Source: Brevundimonas diminuta 470-4
GTDB taxonomy: Bacteria > Pseudomonadota > Alphaproteobacteria > Caulobacterales > Caulobacteraceae
Assembly: GCA_000318405.1 (NCBI GenBank)
Contig: KB291730.1
Coordinates: forward strand, 1 to 61,111
DNA length: 61,111 nucleotides
Direction: 5' to 3'
Part shown: positions 26,696-39,693 of the stretch, one piece after another
How the letters are laid out: each line of letters begins with the position of its first letter
Numbering within the stretch: the stretch's first letter is position 1
Translations under genes and position numbers: made by a program
Notes under the pieces: model-generated
What the model saw: only the letters and a program-made list of their open reading frames with translations
Database searches by the model: none
What the model was told of the DNA's origin: nothing

Positions 26696-27393
26696 CGCTC
26701 GGCCATGCGTTCGACGACGCGGGCGACGAAGGCCACCAGTTCGCAGCCCATGGCGGGGGTGAAGCCGTCGTCCTCGCCCGAGCCGAAGGCGCACAGAGCC
26801 GCTCGCGGCGCTTCGTCGCCGGGGGCGTTCAGGCTCATCCGCACCAGGGCGACCGAGGCGACTTCGCCCTCGGCCGGCCCGAACAGGCCAAGGCCGGTGA
26901 AGTTGGGGCCGAGCCAGTGCAGGCCGTCCTCGCCCAGCAGGGCGTCGACGCGGCCCGGCTCCAGCGCCTTCCAGCCGAAGGGGACGGCGCCCGGCTTCTC
27001 GATCGCCACGGCGGCGCCCGCCAGGCCGAAGCGGCCCTGCGCCACGGCGTCCAGATGGCGCGCCAGTTCGGCGTGGGTGCGGGCCTCCATCAGGTCCAGG
27101 GCGGCGACGTGGGTCTGGGTCTGGGCGGCGAAGTTGGCGCGGGCGATCTCTTCGATCAGCTTGCGCGCGCCCGCCTCGCGCTGGGCCACGGCCTCCAGCC
27201 GCGCCAGGGCGGCGCGGCCGAAGTCGACGACGTTGCGGCCGGTGGCGGTCAGGCCCAGCTCTTCCAGCAGGGCCCGGTCGTCCAGCAGGTGTTCGGCGTG
27301 ATCTTCCAGCCAGGCGCGCACCTGCGGCCAGTGCAGGCCAGATAGGGAAGGATTGGCCGCCGGGTCGGTGGAGAGGTCCAGGGAAGTGCTCAA
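26677..27393 (-). CDS. DUF484 family protein
   Basis: The 238-residue protein has an N-terminal helical part (RAWLEDHAEHLLDDRALLEELGL), a coiled coil, and a GAF-like sensor domain in its second half. This is the DUF484 layout (YigA in enterobacteria). The gene is almost always directly before xerC, and here they overlap by 19 bp. A role tied to Xer recombination has been suspected but not shown. It follows the transaldolase-like gene on the same strand by 25 bp. Confidence 0.9.
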   Translation of the reverse strand: MSTSLDLSTDPAANPSLSGLHWPQVRAWLEDHAEHLLDDRALLEELGLTATGRNVVDFGRAALARLEAVAQREAGARKLIEEIARANFAAQTQTHVAALDLMEARTHAELARHLDAVAQGRFGLAGAAVAIEKPGAVPFGWKALEPGRVDALLGEDGLHWLGPNFTGLGLFGPAEGEVASVALVRMSLNAPGDEAPRAALCAFGSGEDDGFTPAMGCELVAFVARVVERMAERWPLEA

Positions 27394-27418
27394 GCGGGAC
27401 CTCTCATCGGGTCAGAAA

Positions 27419-28072
27419 CTACAAAATGGACTGACCGGTCTTGCCCCAGTCCGCCAGAAACGCATCCAACCCCTTGTCGGTTAACGGGTGCTTGACCAAG
27501 GCCTTGAAAACGTCGGCCGGAATGGTCGAGGCGTCGGCGCCGGCCAGCGCAGCGGCGGTCACATGGTCAGCATTGCGCACCGAGGCGGCCAGGATTTCCG
27601 TGCTGAAATCGTGGATGTCGTACAGGGTGCGGATGTCTTCCAGCAGGCCCACGCCATCCGCGCCGACATCGTCCAGACGGCCGACGAAGGGCGAGATGAA
27701 GGTCGCGCCCGCCTTGGCCGCCAGCATGGCCTGGGCCGCCGAGAAGCACAGGGTGACGTTGGTCTTGATCCCCTTGTCGGCGAAGGCGCGGGTGGCGCGC
27801 AGCCCGTCCCACGTCAGCGGCAGCTTGACCACGACATTGGGAGCGATGGAGGCCAGCTTGTCGCCCTCCTTGACCATGGTCTCGAAATCGGTGGCCACGG
27901 CCTCGGCCGAGATCGGCCCCTCGACCAGGGCGCAGATTTCGGCGATGACCTCGGCGATGTTGCGACCCGACTTGGCGATCAGGCTAGGATTGGTGGTGAC
28001 GCCGTCCACCATCCCGGTGGGCAGCAGGTCCTTGATGACGGCGACGTCGGCGGTGTCGAGAAAGAGTTTCAT
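27419..28072 (-). CDS. fsa: Fructose-6-phosphate aldolase / small transaldolase (TalC/Fsa type)
   Basis: The 217-residue protein is the short class of transaldolase. It begins [15 protein letters not shown] and has [14 protein letters not shown]. The Schiff-base Lys is K83 ([12 protein letters not shown]), followed by [11 protein letters not shown] and [11 protein letters not shown]. It moves a dihydroxyacetone unit between sugar phosphates or cleaves fructose 6-phosphate; sequence alone does not separate these. Start is ATG 28072, with gaagag nearby. It begins a minus-strand run fsa-DUF484-xerC and diverges from priA. Confidence 0.9.
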   Translation of the reverse strand: MKLFLDTADVAVIKDLLPTGMVDGVTTNPSLIAKSGRNIAEVIAEICALVEGPISAEAVATDFETMVKEGDKLASIAPNVVVKLPLTWDGLRATRAFADKGIKTNVTLCFSAAQAMLAAKAGATFISPFVGRLDDVGADGVGLLEDIRTLYDIHDFSTEILAASVRNADHVTAAALAGADASTIPADVFKALVKHPLTDKGLDAFLADWGKTGQSIL

Positions 28073-28119
28073 GGGGAAGAGTTCTAACCCTGACCAACGC
28101 GAAGGGCGACTCTCATTCT

Positions 28120-28237
28120 CCCCCTCCCCATTCCATGGGGAGGGGGACCGCGAAGCGGTGGAGGGGCCTGCTCGGTTGGATGCAGCCCCTCCGTCACGGC
28201 GCTGTGCGCCGCGCCACCTCCCCATTTCATGGGGAGG
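28120..28237. repeat. Composite palindromic repeat element (REP/MITE-like)
   Basis: The 118-bp element is bounded by two related palindromes. The left is CCCCCTCCCCAT (28120-28131) with ATGGGGAGGGGG (28135-28146). The right is CCTCCCCAT (28217-28225) with ATGGGGAGG (28229-28237). Between them lie ACCGC-GAA-GCGGT (28147-28159), GGAGGGGC/GCCCCTCC (28160-28167/28184-28191) and a CGGCG/CGCCG stem. Elements with this core are dispersed in Caulobacterales and Sphingomonadales genomes, as far as I recall. It fills the gap between fsa and priA. Confidence 0.75.
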
Positions 28238-28246
28238 AGAAGCCGC

Positions 28247-30409
28247 GTGAAGGTCGCCTCCGTCCTCATCCCCCTGCCGGTGCCGGAAGCCTTCGACTAC
28301 GAAGTTCCAGAGGCGCTGTCGGTCGCGCGCGGCGATCAGGTCGCTGTGCCGCTGGGGCCGCGCCTGATCCGAGGCGTGGTGACCGAGGTGTTCGAGACGA
28401 CCGGCTCCAATCGCAAGCTCAAGGCGGTCGAGCAGGTGCTGGACGATCCGCGTCTGCCGGAACGGACGCTGGACTTCGTCGAATGGGCGGCGCGCTGGAC
28501 GCTGAGCCCGCCCGGCGAAATGGCGGCGACGGCGCTGAAGGGCCTGCGCGCGCCCCGGCCCCGACCTGAGCGGCGGGTGCGGCGTGTCGAGGGGCGCAGT
28601 CCCGCTCGTCCGACCGCGGCGCGCACGGCTGTGCTGGAGGCGCTCGGCGCGCGGGCCATGCCCGGCCCCGATCTGGCGCGGGCGGCGGGCGTCTCGTCCG
28701 GCGTGGTCAAGGGACTGCTCGACGAAGGGGTGCTGGAGGCGTTTGAGGTCGAGGCGGTCGCCGCCTTCGACCCGCCCGATCCCGACCATGCGCCCGCGAC
28801 GCTGAACCCGGATCAGGCGGCTTCGGCGGCGGCTATTGCGGACGCGGTGGCGGCGGGCGGCTTTGCGCCCTTCCTGCTGGACGGGGTGACGGGCTCGGGC
28901 AAGACCGAGGCCTATCTGGAGGCGGCGGCGCGGGCGCTGCGGGCCGAACCGACGGCGCAGGTGCTGATCCTGCTGCCCGAGATCGCCCTGACCCAGGCGG
29001 TGATCGAGCGCATCACCGCCCGCTTCGGCGTCGCCCCGGCCGAATGGCATTCCGGCGTCGCTCCGCCGCGTCGGCGTCAGGCGTGGGAGGCGGTGGTCGC
29101 CGGGCGCTGCAACATCGTGGTCGGCGCGCGCTCGGCCCTGTTCCTGCCCTACGCCAACCTGCGCCTGATCGTGGTGGACGAGGAGCACGACGGCTCGTTC
29201 AAGCAGGAAGAGGGGCTGGTCTATCACGGCCGCGACCTGGCCGTGGCGCGGGCGCGGATCGAGGGGGCGACGGTGGTGCTGGCCTCGGCCACCCCGTCGC
29301 TGGAGACGCTGTGGAACGCCTATCAAGGCCGCTATCGCTGGCTGAAGCTGGCGGCGCGGCACGGGGCGGCGGTGCTGCCCGAGATCGGCCTGATCGATCT
29401 GCGCGAATGCCCGCCGGACCCGCAGACCTGGCTGTCGCAGCCCTTGCGCGAAGCCATCGGCGAGACGCTGGCGAGGGGCGAACAGAGCCTGCTGTTCCTG
29501 AACCGCCGTGGCTATGCCCCGGTGGTGCTGTGCCGCGCCTGCGGGCACCGGCTGACGGCGCCGGACACGGATTCCTGGCTGGTCGAGCATCGCTACACCG
29601 GGCGGCTGGTCTGCCATTTGACCGGCTTCTCCATGCCCAAGCCCAAGGCCTGCCCGTCATGCGGGGCCGAGGACTCTCTGGTTCCGGTCGGGCCGGGCGT
29701 CGAGCGGGTCGAGGAGGAGGTGCGCCAGCTCTTCCCTCAGGCGCGCACCGCCGTCTTCAGCTCGGACACCGTGCCGGACGGCAAGTCGGCCCGCGCCCTG
29801 ATACAATCCATGGCCGACGGCGAGATCGACATCCTGGTCGCGACCCAGGCTGCGGCGAAAGGCCACAACTTCCCGCGCCTGACGCTGGTGGGGGTGGTGG
29901 ATGCGGACTTAGGGCTTCGCGGCGGCGACCTGCGCGCGGCCGAGCGGACCTATCAGCTGCTGGCTCAGGCCACGGGCCGGGCGGGGCGGGCGGACAAGCC
30001 GGGCCGCGCCCTGCTGCAGACCTGGACGCCCGAGCATCCGGTGCTGCAGGCCTTGGCGGCGGGCGACCGTGACGCCTTCGTCGAGGCCGAGATGGCCGAG
30101 CGCGAGGCCGCCTCCCTGCCGCCGCACGGTCGTCTGGCGGCGCTGATCCTGTCCAGCGAGAACGCCATGGCGGTCGAGAAGGTCGCCCGCGACCTGGCCG
30201 AGGCCATCCCCAACGCCGAACGGCTGGAGGTCTACGGCCCCGCCGACGCGCCGCTGGCCCTGGTGCGCGGGCGGCGGCGCAAGCGGCTGCTGGTGCGGGC
30301 CGACCGCGACGTGAATCTGCAGGCCTTCCTGCGCGCCTGGCTGGCGCGAGTGAAGGTCCCGGCCTCGGTGCGGCTGACCGTGGACGTGGATCCCTATAGC
30401 TTTTTGTAG
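28247..30409 (+). CDS. priA: Primosomal protein N' (replication restart helicase)
   Basis: PriA restarts stalled forks by reloading the replisome. The 720-residue protein has the 3'BD N-terminal domain, Walker [16 protein letters not shown], a DEEHD box ([13 protein letters not shown]), helicase motif III-like ASATPSLET, and a zinc-binding region with paired Cys ([15 protein letters not shown]). [16 protein letters not shown] is motif VI. The best start is GTG 28247, seven bases after ggggagg. The ATG at 28229 lies inside the palindrome of the repeat element and lacks a ribosome binding site. The repeat element thus supplies the ribosome binding site. Confidence 0.94.
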   Translation: MKVASVLIPLPVPEAFDYEVPEALSVARGDQVAVPLGPRLIRGVVTEVFETTGSNRKLKAVEQVLDDPRLPERTLDFVEWAARWTLSPPGEMAATALKGLRAPRPRPERRVRRVEGRSPARPTAARTAVLEALGARAMPGPDLARAAGVSSGVVKGLLDEGVLEAFEVEAVAAFDPPDPDHAPATLNPDQAASAAAIADAVAAGGFAPFLLDGVTGSGKTEAYLEAAARALRAEPTAQVLILLPEIALTQAVIERITARFGVAPAEWHSGVAPPRRRQAWEAVVAGRCNIVVGARSALFLPYANLRLIVVDEEHDGSFKQEEGLVYHGRDLAVARARIEGATVVLASATPSLETLWNAYQGRYRWLKLAARHGAAVLPEIGLIDLRECPPDPQTWLSQPLREAIGETLARGEQSLLFLNRRGYAPVVLCRACGHRLTAPDTDSWLVEHRYTGRLVCHLTGFSMPKPKACPSCGAEDSLVPVGPGVERVEEEVRQLFPQARTAVFSSDTVPDGKSARALIQSMADGEIDILVATQAAAKGHNFPRLTLVGVVDADLGLRGGDLRAAERTYQLLAQATGRAGRADKPGRALLQTWTPEHPVLQALAAGDRDAFVEAEMAEREAASLPPHGRLAALILSSENAMAVEKVARDLAEAIPNAERLEVYGPADAPLALVRGRRRKRLLVRADRDVNLQAFLRAWLARVKVPASVRLTVDVDPYSFL

Positions 30410-30433
30410 GGCGCTCTTTTTAAGGGGCGCTAT

Positions 30434-30465
30434 CGCTCGCCGCGCGGCGGCTCGCTGCTTGAGCG
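30434..30465. repeat. 32-bp dispersed repeat, copy 2
   Basis: Identical over 32 bp to 18666-18697, and placed 24 bp after the priA stop codon. A degenerate inverted repeat of the type CTCGGGC-TTGA-CCCGAAG follows at about 30491-30508. No gene is visible in 30410-30568. Confidence 0.8.
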
Positions 30466-30568
30466 CGGGCTCTGCCACATCTGCCGTCATCCTCGGGCTT
30501 GACCCGAAGATCGGTCCATCCGCCTGCGCGACCTTGGAAAGGGCGAGGTGTAGGGGGCGAGGGCCGCC

Positions 30569-31381
30569 CTACCTCGGCCCGGTCAGCCTGATCTCGAACA
30601 GGCTGGGCCAGTTCTTGCCCGTGACGAACAGGCGGCGGTTTTCGGCGTCCCAGGCGATGCCGTTCAGCACGTCGTCGAGCGGGTCCTTGACCTGATCCCT
30701 CGGCAAAAGACCGGTCAGGTCGATGACGCCGACCACCTGGCCGGACGCCGGGTCGATGCGGACGATGTAGTCGGTCTGCCAGACGTTCGCCCAGACCTCG
30801 CCGTCGATCCATTCCAGTTCGTTGAGCTTGCGCAGCGGGCGGCCGTTCAGGGTGACGGCGATACGCCCCGTCTCGGCCTGGGTGTCGAAGTCGAGAAAGC
30901 GCAGGGTCGCCGATCCATCCGACAGGATCAGCCGCGTACCGTCGTGCGTCAGACCCCAGCCTTCGCCCGCATAGGCGAAGCGGGAGAGGGGTTTCAGATC
31001 GTCCGCATTCCAGATGAAGCCGACGCCGTTGATCCAGGACAGGGAAAAGACGCGGCCGTCCTTCTCGGTCAGGCCCTCGCCGAAATAGTCCGGGTCGAGT
31101 TCGTGCTTCTGCAGCACGACGCCGTCTTCCAGCCGCACGCGGCGCACGCTGGACGGGTCGCGGCCGGTGCTCTCGATCAGCACGCCGTCGCGGATGACCA
31201 GCCCCTGCGTGAAGGCGGTCGGATCGTGAGGAAACGTCCGCACCACCTCATAGCCGTAGACCGGAACCTGGGCGGGCGCGGGCTGGGCCGAAGGAGAAGA
31301 GGGGGCCGATCCCGGCGCCTGCGCCGCCGCCGACGCGGGAAGCGCCAGCAGAAGCATCGCCAGGGCCGGCCCGATACGCAC
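30569..31381 (-). CDS. Glutaminyl-peptide cyclotransferase (glutamine cyclotransferase)
   Basis: The plant/bacterial-type QC turns N-terminal Gln of peptides or proteins into pyroglutamate. The 270-residue precursor has a signal peptide (IGPALAMLLLALPASAAAQ), an Ala/Pro/Ser linker, and a five-bladed beta-propeller. Family marks are VVRTFPHDPTAFTQGLVI, ESTGRDPSSVRRV, FGEGLTEKDGRVFSLSW and LNGIAWDAENRRLFVTGKNWP. No ATG fits; GTG 31381 is 2 bp after the terC stop, so the genes are coupled. Acts in the periplasm. Its target protein is unknown. Confidence 0.9.
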   Translation of the reverse strand: MRIGPALAMLLLALPASAAAQAPGSAPSSPSAQPAPAQVPVYGYEVVRTFPHDPTAFTQGLVIRDGVLIESTGRDPSSVRRVRLEDGVVLQKHELDPDYFGEGLTEKDGRVFSLSWINGVGFIWNADDLKPLSRFAYAGEGWGLTHDGTRLILSDGSATLRFLDFDTQAETGRIAVTLNGRPLRKLNELEWIDGEVWANVWQTDYIVRIDPASGQVVGVIDLTGLLPRDQVKDPLDDVLNGIAWDAENRRLFVTGKNWPSLFEIRLTGPR

Positions 31382-31383
31382 GC

Positions 31384-32211
31384 TTAGACGCCGGGCTCGG
31401 CGGTTTCGGCCTTGTTGAGGGCGGCCCGTGCGGCCTCCTCGGCCTGGGCCTTTCTGATCTGGGCGTTGCGCGACCACATGTTCAGACCCTCGACCAGAGC
31501 CGAGAAGGCCATGGCGGCGTAGATGTAGCCCTTGGGCACATGGACGCCGAAACCGTCGGCGATCAGCACGGCTCCGATCATCAGCAGGAAGCCCAGGGCC
31601 AGCATGACCACGGTCGGGTTCTTGTCGATGAAGTCGGCCAGAGGATCGGCCGCCAGCAGCATGACGGTCACGGCGGCGATGACGGCCACCATCATGATCG
31701 GCACGTGCTCGGTCATGCCCACGGCCGTCAGGATGCTGTCGACCGAGAAGACCAGGTCCAGAATGATGATCTGGAAGATGGCGGCGCCGACGTTGTTGAT
31801 GACGACGTCCTTCTTGTCCTTCTCCAGCATGGCGTTCGACGGGGTGGTGTCGACGGCGTGGTGGATCTCCTTGGTGGCTTTCCACAGCAGGAACAGGCCG
31901 CCGGCGATCAGGATCAGATCGCGCCATGAAAAGGCGGTGTCGAAGGTCTCGCCGTGGAAGCCCAGGTCGAACACAGGCTGGGTCAGGCCGACGATCCAGC
32001 CGATGGTGGCCAGCAGGCCCAGGCGCATGATCAGGGCCAGGCCGATGCCTATGCGCCTGGTGCGCTGGCGGTGCTCGGGCGGCAGCTTGTTCGACAGGAT
32101 CGAAATGAAGATCAGGTTGTCGATCCCCAGCACCACCTCCATGACCACCAGGGTCACAAGGGCCGCCCAGGCGGCAGGATCGGTCAACAGCGGGGTTATG
32201 CTCTCAAGCAT
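31384..32211 (-). CDS. TerC family membrane protein
   Basis: The 275-residue protein has seven or so membrane helices and the TerC hallmarks. These are [20 protein letters not shown] with the acidic membrane motif, and its repeat [18 protein letters not shown]. The family is linked to tellurite resistance and, more recently, to manganese export and metal loading of exoenzymes. It is coupled to the glutaminyl cyclase by a 2-bp gap. Start ATG 32211 preceded by a ggaacc-type purine stretch. Confidence 0.92.
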   Translation of the reverse strand: MLESITPLLTDPAAWAALVTLVVMEVVLGIDNLIFISILSNKLPPEHRQRTRRIGIGLALIMRLGLLATIGWIVGLTQPVFDLGFHGETFDTAFSWRDLILIAGGLFLLWKATKEIHHAVDTTPSNAMLEKDKKDVVINNVGAAIFQIIILDLVFSVDSILTAVGMTEHVPIMMVAVIAAVTVMLLAADPLADFIDKNPTVVMLALGFLLMIGAVLIADGFGVHVPKGYIYAAMAFSALVEGLNMWSRNAQIRKAQAEEAARAALNKAETAEPGV

Positions 32212-32542
32212 CGGGGTTCCTGATGGAGGTTAAGACTTTTCCGGTAACGGGAGCGTGAGCACGCATCAAGCGATCGGAAGCGTTGTCATCGTCGCAGGCT
32301 CGGTTGGGGGCTCCAGCTTGACCGGTCATCTTCGACCAAAGAGAGCGCGGGTGCGGCGTTATCGTTCCGCGCCCCTTGGTTGCGGCTTTCCGCCTTGCAT
32401 GGTATCAGCCGCGCGGCTTTAGCGAAGGGCGTATCGAAAGATGCGTCCCCAGCGTGCTTTCTTAAAGCATATCAGGCCCTTGGCTGGCGCAGGCGACTGC
32501 GGCCGGTCTTGCGACAATCGCTTCAGACGCGGACCAATATAA
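32212..32542. promoter_or_regulatory. Intergenic region upstream of atp operon and terC
   Basis: This 331-bp region holds no supportable gene. It has a perfect palindrome TGACCGGTCA (32319-32328) within TTGACCGGTCA, and a weak promoter-like pair TTGCGG (32380-32385) and GGTATC (32401-32406). It must contain promoters for both divergent units, but I cannot fix them. Confidence 0.35.
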
Positions 32543-34697
<2,155 letters not shown>

Positions 34698-34734
34698 TCG
34701 TTCGGCCCTGTAGTCAAAGGAAGAGCAGAGCCGG

Positions 34735-37162
<2,428 letters not shown>

Positions 37163-37165
37163 GCC

Positions 37166-37435
37166 ATGGCCGGTAAGCTGAACTTCTCCCTCGTCGCCCC
37201 GGAACGCGAAGTCTTCGCCGGTTCGGTCGATCAGGTCGATGCGCCGGGCGTCGAGGGCGACTTCGGCGTCCTGCCGGGCCACGCGCCCTTCATGACCACC
37301 CTGCGCGAAGGCGTGGTGACGGTCTATGACGGCGCCCAGCGCCGCCGCTTCGAGGTCAAGGGCGGTTTCGCCGACGTCAACGGCGAAGGCCTGACCATCC
37401 TGGCCGAAGAGGCTTCGGAGCTGACCGCGAACTAA
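37166..37435 (+). CDS. atpC: F1 ATP synthase subunit epsilon, short form
   Basis: The 89-residue protein comprises the N-terminal beta-sandwich (KLNFSLVAPEREVFAG; GDFGVLPGHAPFMTTL; GGFADVNGEGLTILAEEA) that binds gamma and the c-ring. It stops right after that domain and has no C-terminal helical hairpin, which in other bacteria makes epsilon about 130-140 residues and inhibits ATP hydrolysis. The stop TAA is followed by a strong terminator, so the short form is the real end. Three bases separate it from atpD. Confidence 0.95.
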   Translation: MAGKLNFSLVAPEREVFAGSVDQVDAPGVEGDFGVLPGHAPFMTTLREGVVTVYDGAQRRRFEVKGGFADVNGEGLTILAEEASELTAN

Positions 37436-37458
37436 GGTTCGCACAGCTAAAACGATCA

Positions 37459-37490
37459 AAGGCCCCCTCGCCTCGGCGGGGGGCCTTTTT
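37459..37490 (+). terminator. Terminator of the atpHAGDC operon
   Basis: AAGGCCCCC (37459-37467) and CGCC (37469-37472) pair with GGCG (37475-37478) and GGGGGCCTT (37479-37487), with one bulged T, followed by a T-run. It lies between atpC and the convergent rppH gene. Confidence 0.87.
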
Positions 37491-37527
37491 CGTGCGCAGA
37501 CTGACGGGCGAAGGAAGGCGTCGGGCC

Positions 37528-38007
37528 TCAGACCGCCCATTCCCCGAATGCGCGCACCACCTGCTCATAGACCGGGCGTTTGAACGGCACGATCAGGCCG
37601 GGCGCCTCTTCCAGACGGCCCCAGCGCCAGGCGTCGAATTCCGGTTCGCCGTGGGCGTTCAGGTCGATCTCGTCGTAAGTCCCGGTCAGGCGGAAGGCGA
37701 ACCATTGCTGGCGCTGACCCTTCCAGCCGCTCCAACTTTTCCTGCCCTGCGGCTCGTGCGGAAAGTCATAGGGAATCCACTCGCTCGTGCGGCCCAGAAG
37801 GGCGATGGAGCGCACGCCTGTCTCCTCGTGCAGTTCGCGGCGGGCGGCGGATTCGAGGTCTTCGCCATCATCGACGCCGCCTTGGGGGAACTGCCAGTTC
37901 CACGGCTCGGGCGTGCCCGCGCGGCGGCCGAACCAGACCTGGCCGGCCGGATTGAACAGGACGACCCCGACGTTGGGGCGGTAGAGGGACAGATCGACGG
38001 CGTTCAT
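37528..38007 (-). CDS. rppH: RNA pyrophosphohydrolase (Nudix)
   Basis: RppH removes pyrophosphate from 5'-triphosphate RNA ends and starts mRNA decay. The 159-residue protein has the family start YRPNVGVVLFNPAGQVWFG and a perfect Nudix box, residues 43-65 (G-G-V-D-D-G-E through R-E-L-H-E-E-T-G-V). It also has the RppH-specific WQFPQGG and the aromatic WKGQRQQWFAFRL. Start ATG 38007. Confidence 0.94.
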   Translation of the reverse strand: MNAVDLSLYRPNVGVVLFNPAGQVWFGRRAGTPEPWNWQFPQGGVDDGEDLESAARRELHEETGVRSIALLGRTSEWIPYDFPHEPQGRKSWSGWKGQRQQWFAFRLTGTYDEIDLNAHGEPEFDAWRWGRLEEAPGLIVPFKRPVYEQVVRAFGEWAV

Positions 38008-38084
38008 GCTCTTCGCATACGCCCCCGTCGCCGCCGGAGCTAGGCGTCAACGTCCGGGAAAGGCGGCGCGGCTAGGGTGGCGTG

Positions 38085-38495
38085 ATGGACAGACGTCATC
38101 TGATCGGCCTGACTTTGAGCGGCCTGACTTTGAGCAGCCTGGCCCTGGCGGGAGCCGCGCACGCGTCGCCAGAGAAGGGCGGGGGCGGCAAGGGGGGCTA
38201 TCTGTCGCTGCCGACCGCCACCGCCACCGTGCTGCGCCGCGATGGGCGGCGTGGAGTGATGACCGTCGAGACGGGGCTCGATATCGCTGACGGCGCCCTG
38301 ATGGAGCGGGCGCGTCTGTCCCAGCCGCGTCTCAGCGCCGCCTATAATGAGGTGGTCCGCATTGCGGCCGAGCGGCTGCTGCCGGACGCGCCGCCCAATG
38401 TCGAATGGCTGGTCGTCGCCTTGCAGCACGCGACGGACGCGATCCTGGGCCGGCCGGGGGCGAAGCTGCTGCTGGGCACGGTGATGGTGGCCTGA
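38085..38495 (+). CDS. Small exported protein, unknown function
   Basis: The 136-residue product has an N-terminal export signal with a basic start (MDRRHLIG) and a hydrophobic core that contains a duplicated GLTLS GLTLS, followed by LALAGAAHAS. The mature part begins Gly/Lys-rich and then YLSLPTATATVLRR and MTVETGLDIADGALMERARL. This is loosely like the FliL-type periplasmic proteins annotated as Tat-signal proteins in Caulobacterales. Start ATG 38085 is taken; the GTG just before it is possible. It diverges from rppH. Confidence 0.68.
   Translation: MDRRHLIGLTLSGLTLSSLALAGAAHASPEKGGGGKGGYLSLPTATATVLRRDGRRGVMTVETGLDIADGALMERARLSQPRLSAAYNEVVRIAAERLLPDAPPNVEWLVVALQHATDAILGRPGAKLLLGTVMVA
38106..38135 (+). 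repeat. 15-bp perfect tandem duplication
   Basis: GGCCTGACTTTGAGC occurs twice in tandem inside the signal-peptide core of the gene at 38085. It duplicates the peptide GLTLS in frame. Confidence 0.85.
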
Positions 38496-38530
38496 GGCGT
38501 TCTCCAGGGGGCTGTCGCCCTGCGGCGCCT

Positions 38531-39505
38531 TCAGTCCTGCGTCGGATCCGGGCGGCTGGCGTCGCCGTAGGTCATGGCCAGGAAGACGTCTTCCAGATCC
38601 GGGTCCTCGGTGGCGATGTCCTTGATGGTCACGCCCGCCGCGCGGACGGCCGCCAGCACCTGCTCGACGCTGGATTCGCCCGTCCGATAGGTGACGACGA
38701 AGGCGCCGTTGGCGCGCGGGGCGACGGCGAAACCGTTCAGCGCGGGCAGGGCCTCGGGCGCCGTCTCGGGCGTCACCACGACGTTGCGGGTGTCCAGCCG
38801 CTTCAAGAGTTGTTCGGTCGGCTCGCAGGCCACGACCTCGCCCCGGTTGATGATGGCGATGGTGTCGCACAGCTCCTGCGCTTCTTCGAGGTAGTGGGTG
38901 GTCAGGATCACCGTCACCCCTTCCTCATTGATCTTGCGGACGTACTCCCACAGCTGACGGCGCAGTTCGACATCCACGCCCGCTGTCGGTTCGTCCAGAA
39001 TCAGGACCGGCGGATTGTGCACCAGGGCCTTGGCCACCATCAGGCGTCGCTTCATGCCGCCGGACAGGGCGCGAACATAGGCGTTGGCCTTGTCCGACAG
39101 GCCCAGCGCCGCCAGCAGCTCATCCGAGCGGCGCTCGTTGGCGGGCACGCCGTAGAAGCCCGCCTGGACCTCCAGCGCCTCGCGCGGGGTGAAGAAGACG
39201 TCGGCGACGATTTCCTGCGGCACCACGCCCAGCGCGGATCGAGCGTCGCGCGCCTCATGGTCGATGTCGCGGTCCCAGATGCGGACCGTGCCCTCGGACT
39301 TGTTCACCACCCCGGCGATGATGTTGATCAGGGTCGACTTGCCCGCGCCGTTCGGCCCCAGCAGCCCGAACATCGAGCCGCGCGGAACCGTCAGATCGAC
39401 CCCGCGCAGGGCGGTCTTCGGCGGCGACTTGCGCGAGCCCTTGTAGGTCTTCTTCAGCCCCCTGACCTCGATGGCGTTGACGGGCAGGGCGGGGGCTTTG
39501 GTCAT
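38531..39505 (-). CDS. ABC transporter ATP-binding protein (ABC-2 type, YadG-like)
   Basis: The 324-residue ATPase has Walker A GPNGAGKSTLINII, signature LSGGMKRRLMVAKAL, Walker B VLILDEPTAGVD and the H-loop TTHYLEEAQELC. A C-terminal domain of about 90 residues (VVVTPETAPEALP on) follows, typical for the YadG/drug-exporter group. Its partner permease (YadH-like) is not adjacent on either side, so this ATPase is encoded alone. The ATG 39505 faces a 188-bp promoter region shared with the plus-strand gene at 39694. Confidence 0.92.
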   Translation of the reverse strand: MTKAPALPVNAIEVRGLKKTYKGSRKSPPKTALRGVDLTVPRGSMFGLLGPNGAGKSTLINIIAGVVNKSEGTVRIWDRDIDHEARDARSALGVVPQEIVADVFFTPREALEVQAGFYGVPANERRSDELLAALGLSDKANAYVRALSGGMKRRLMVAKALVHNPPVLILDEPTAGVDVELRRQLWEYVRKINEEGVTVILTTHYLEEAQELCDTIAIINRGEVVACEPTEQLLKRLDTRNVVVTPETAPEALPALNGFAVAPRANGAFVVTYRTGESSVEQVLAAVRAAGVTIKDIATEDPDLEDVFLAMTYGDASRPDPTQD

Positions 39506-39624
39506 GGCGCGGACTTCAACTCGGGCAGGGGTGAGCGGACCGCATAGGTAGGGGGCGCAGCGCTGTTCGCCAAGGCGTCGTTGCGATGCGAAGACAAGTC
39601 TGCGAGACGATATGTAAAAGTTGC

Positions 39625-39670
39625 TTGACGGCGCGTGCGGGGGTGTCTAGCTTGCTTGTCATAAAGACAA
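39625..39670 (+). promoter_or_regulatory. Promoter with overlapping inverted repeat
   Basis: TTGACG (39625-39630) is followed after 17 bp by TAGCTT (39648-39653). Immediately downstream lies a perfect inverted repeat TTGTC-N5-GACAA (39656-39670), placed where a repressor would cover the transcription start. The gene it would control begins at 39694. Confidence 0.5.
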
Positions 39671-39693
39671 CTTCCCTTGGATGAGGACGCGCC

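Noticed and set aside
28084..28246. CRISPR-like array from the repeated CTCCCCAT units
   Set aside because: The units are two palindromes bounding one element and not regular repeats with spacers; no cas genes are present.
28084..29617. Long minus-strand extension upstream of the fsa gene
   Set aside because: It would run through the repeat element and antisense to priA; Fsa proteins start at MKLFLDTA (28072).
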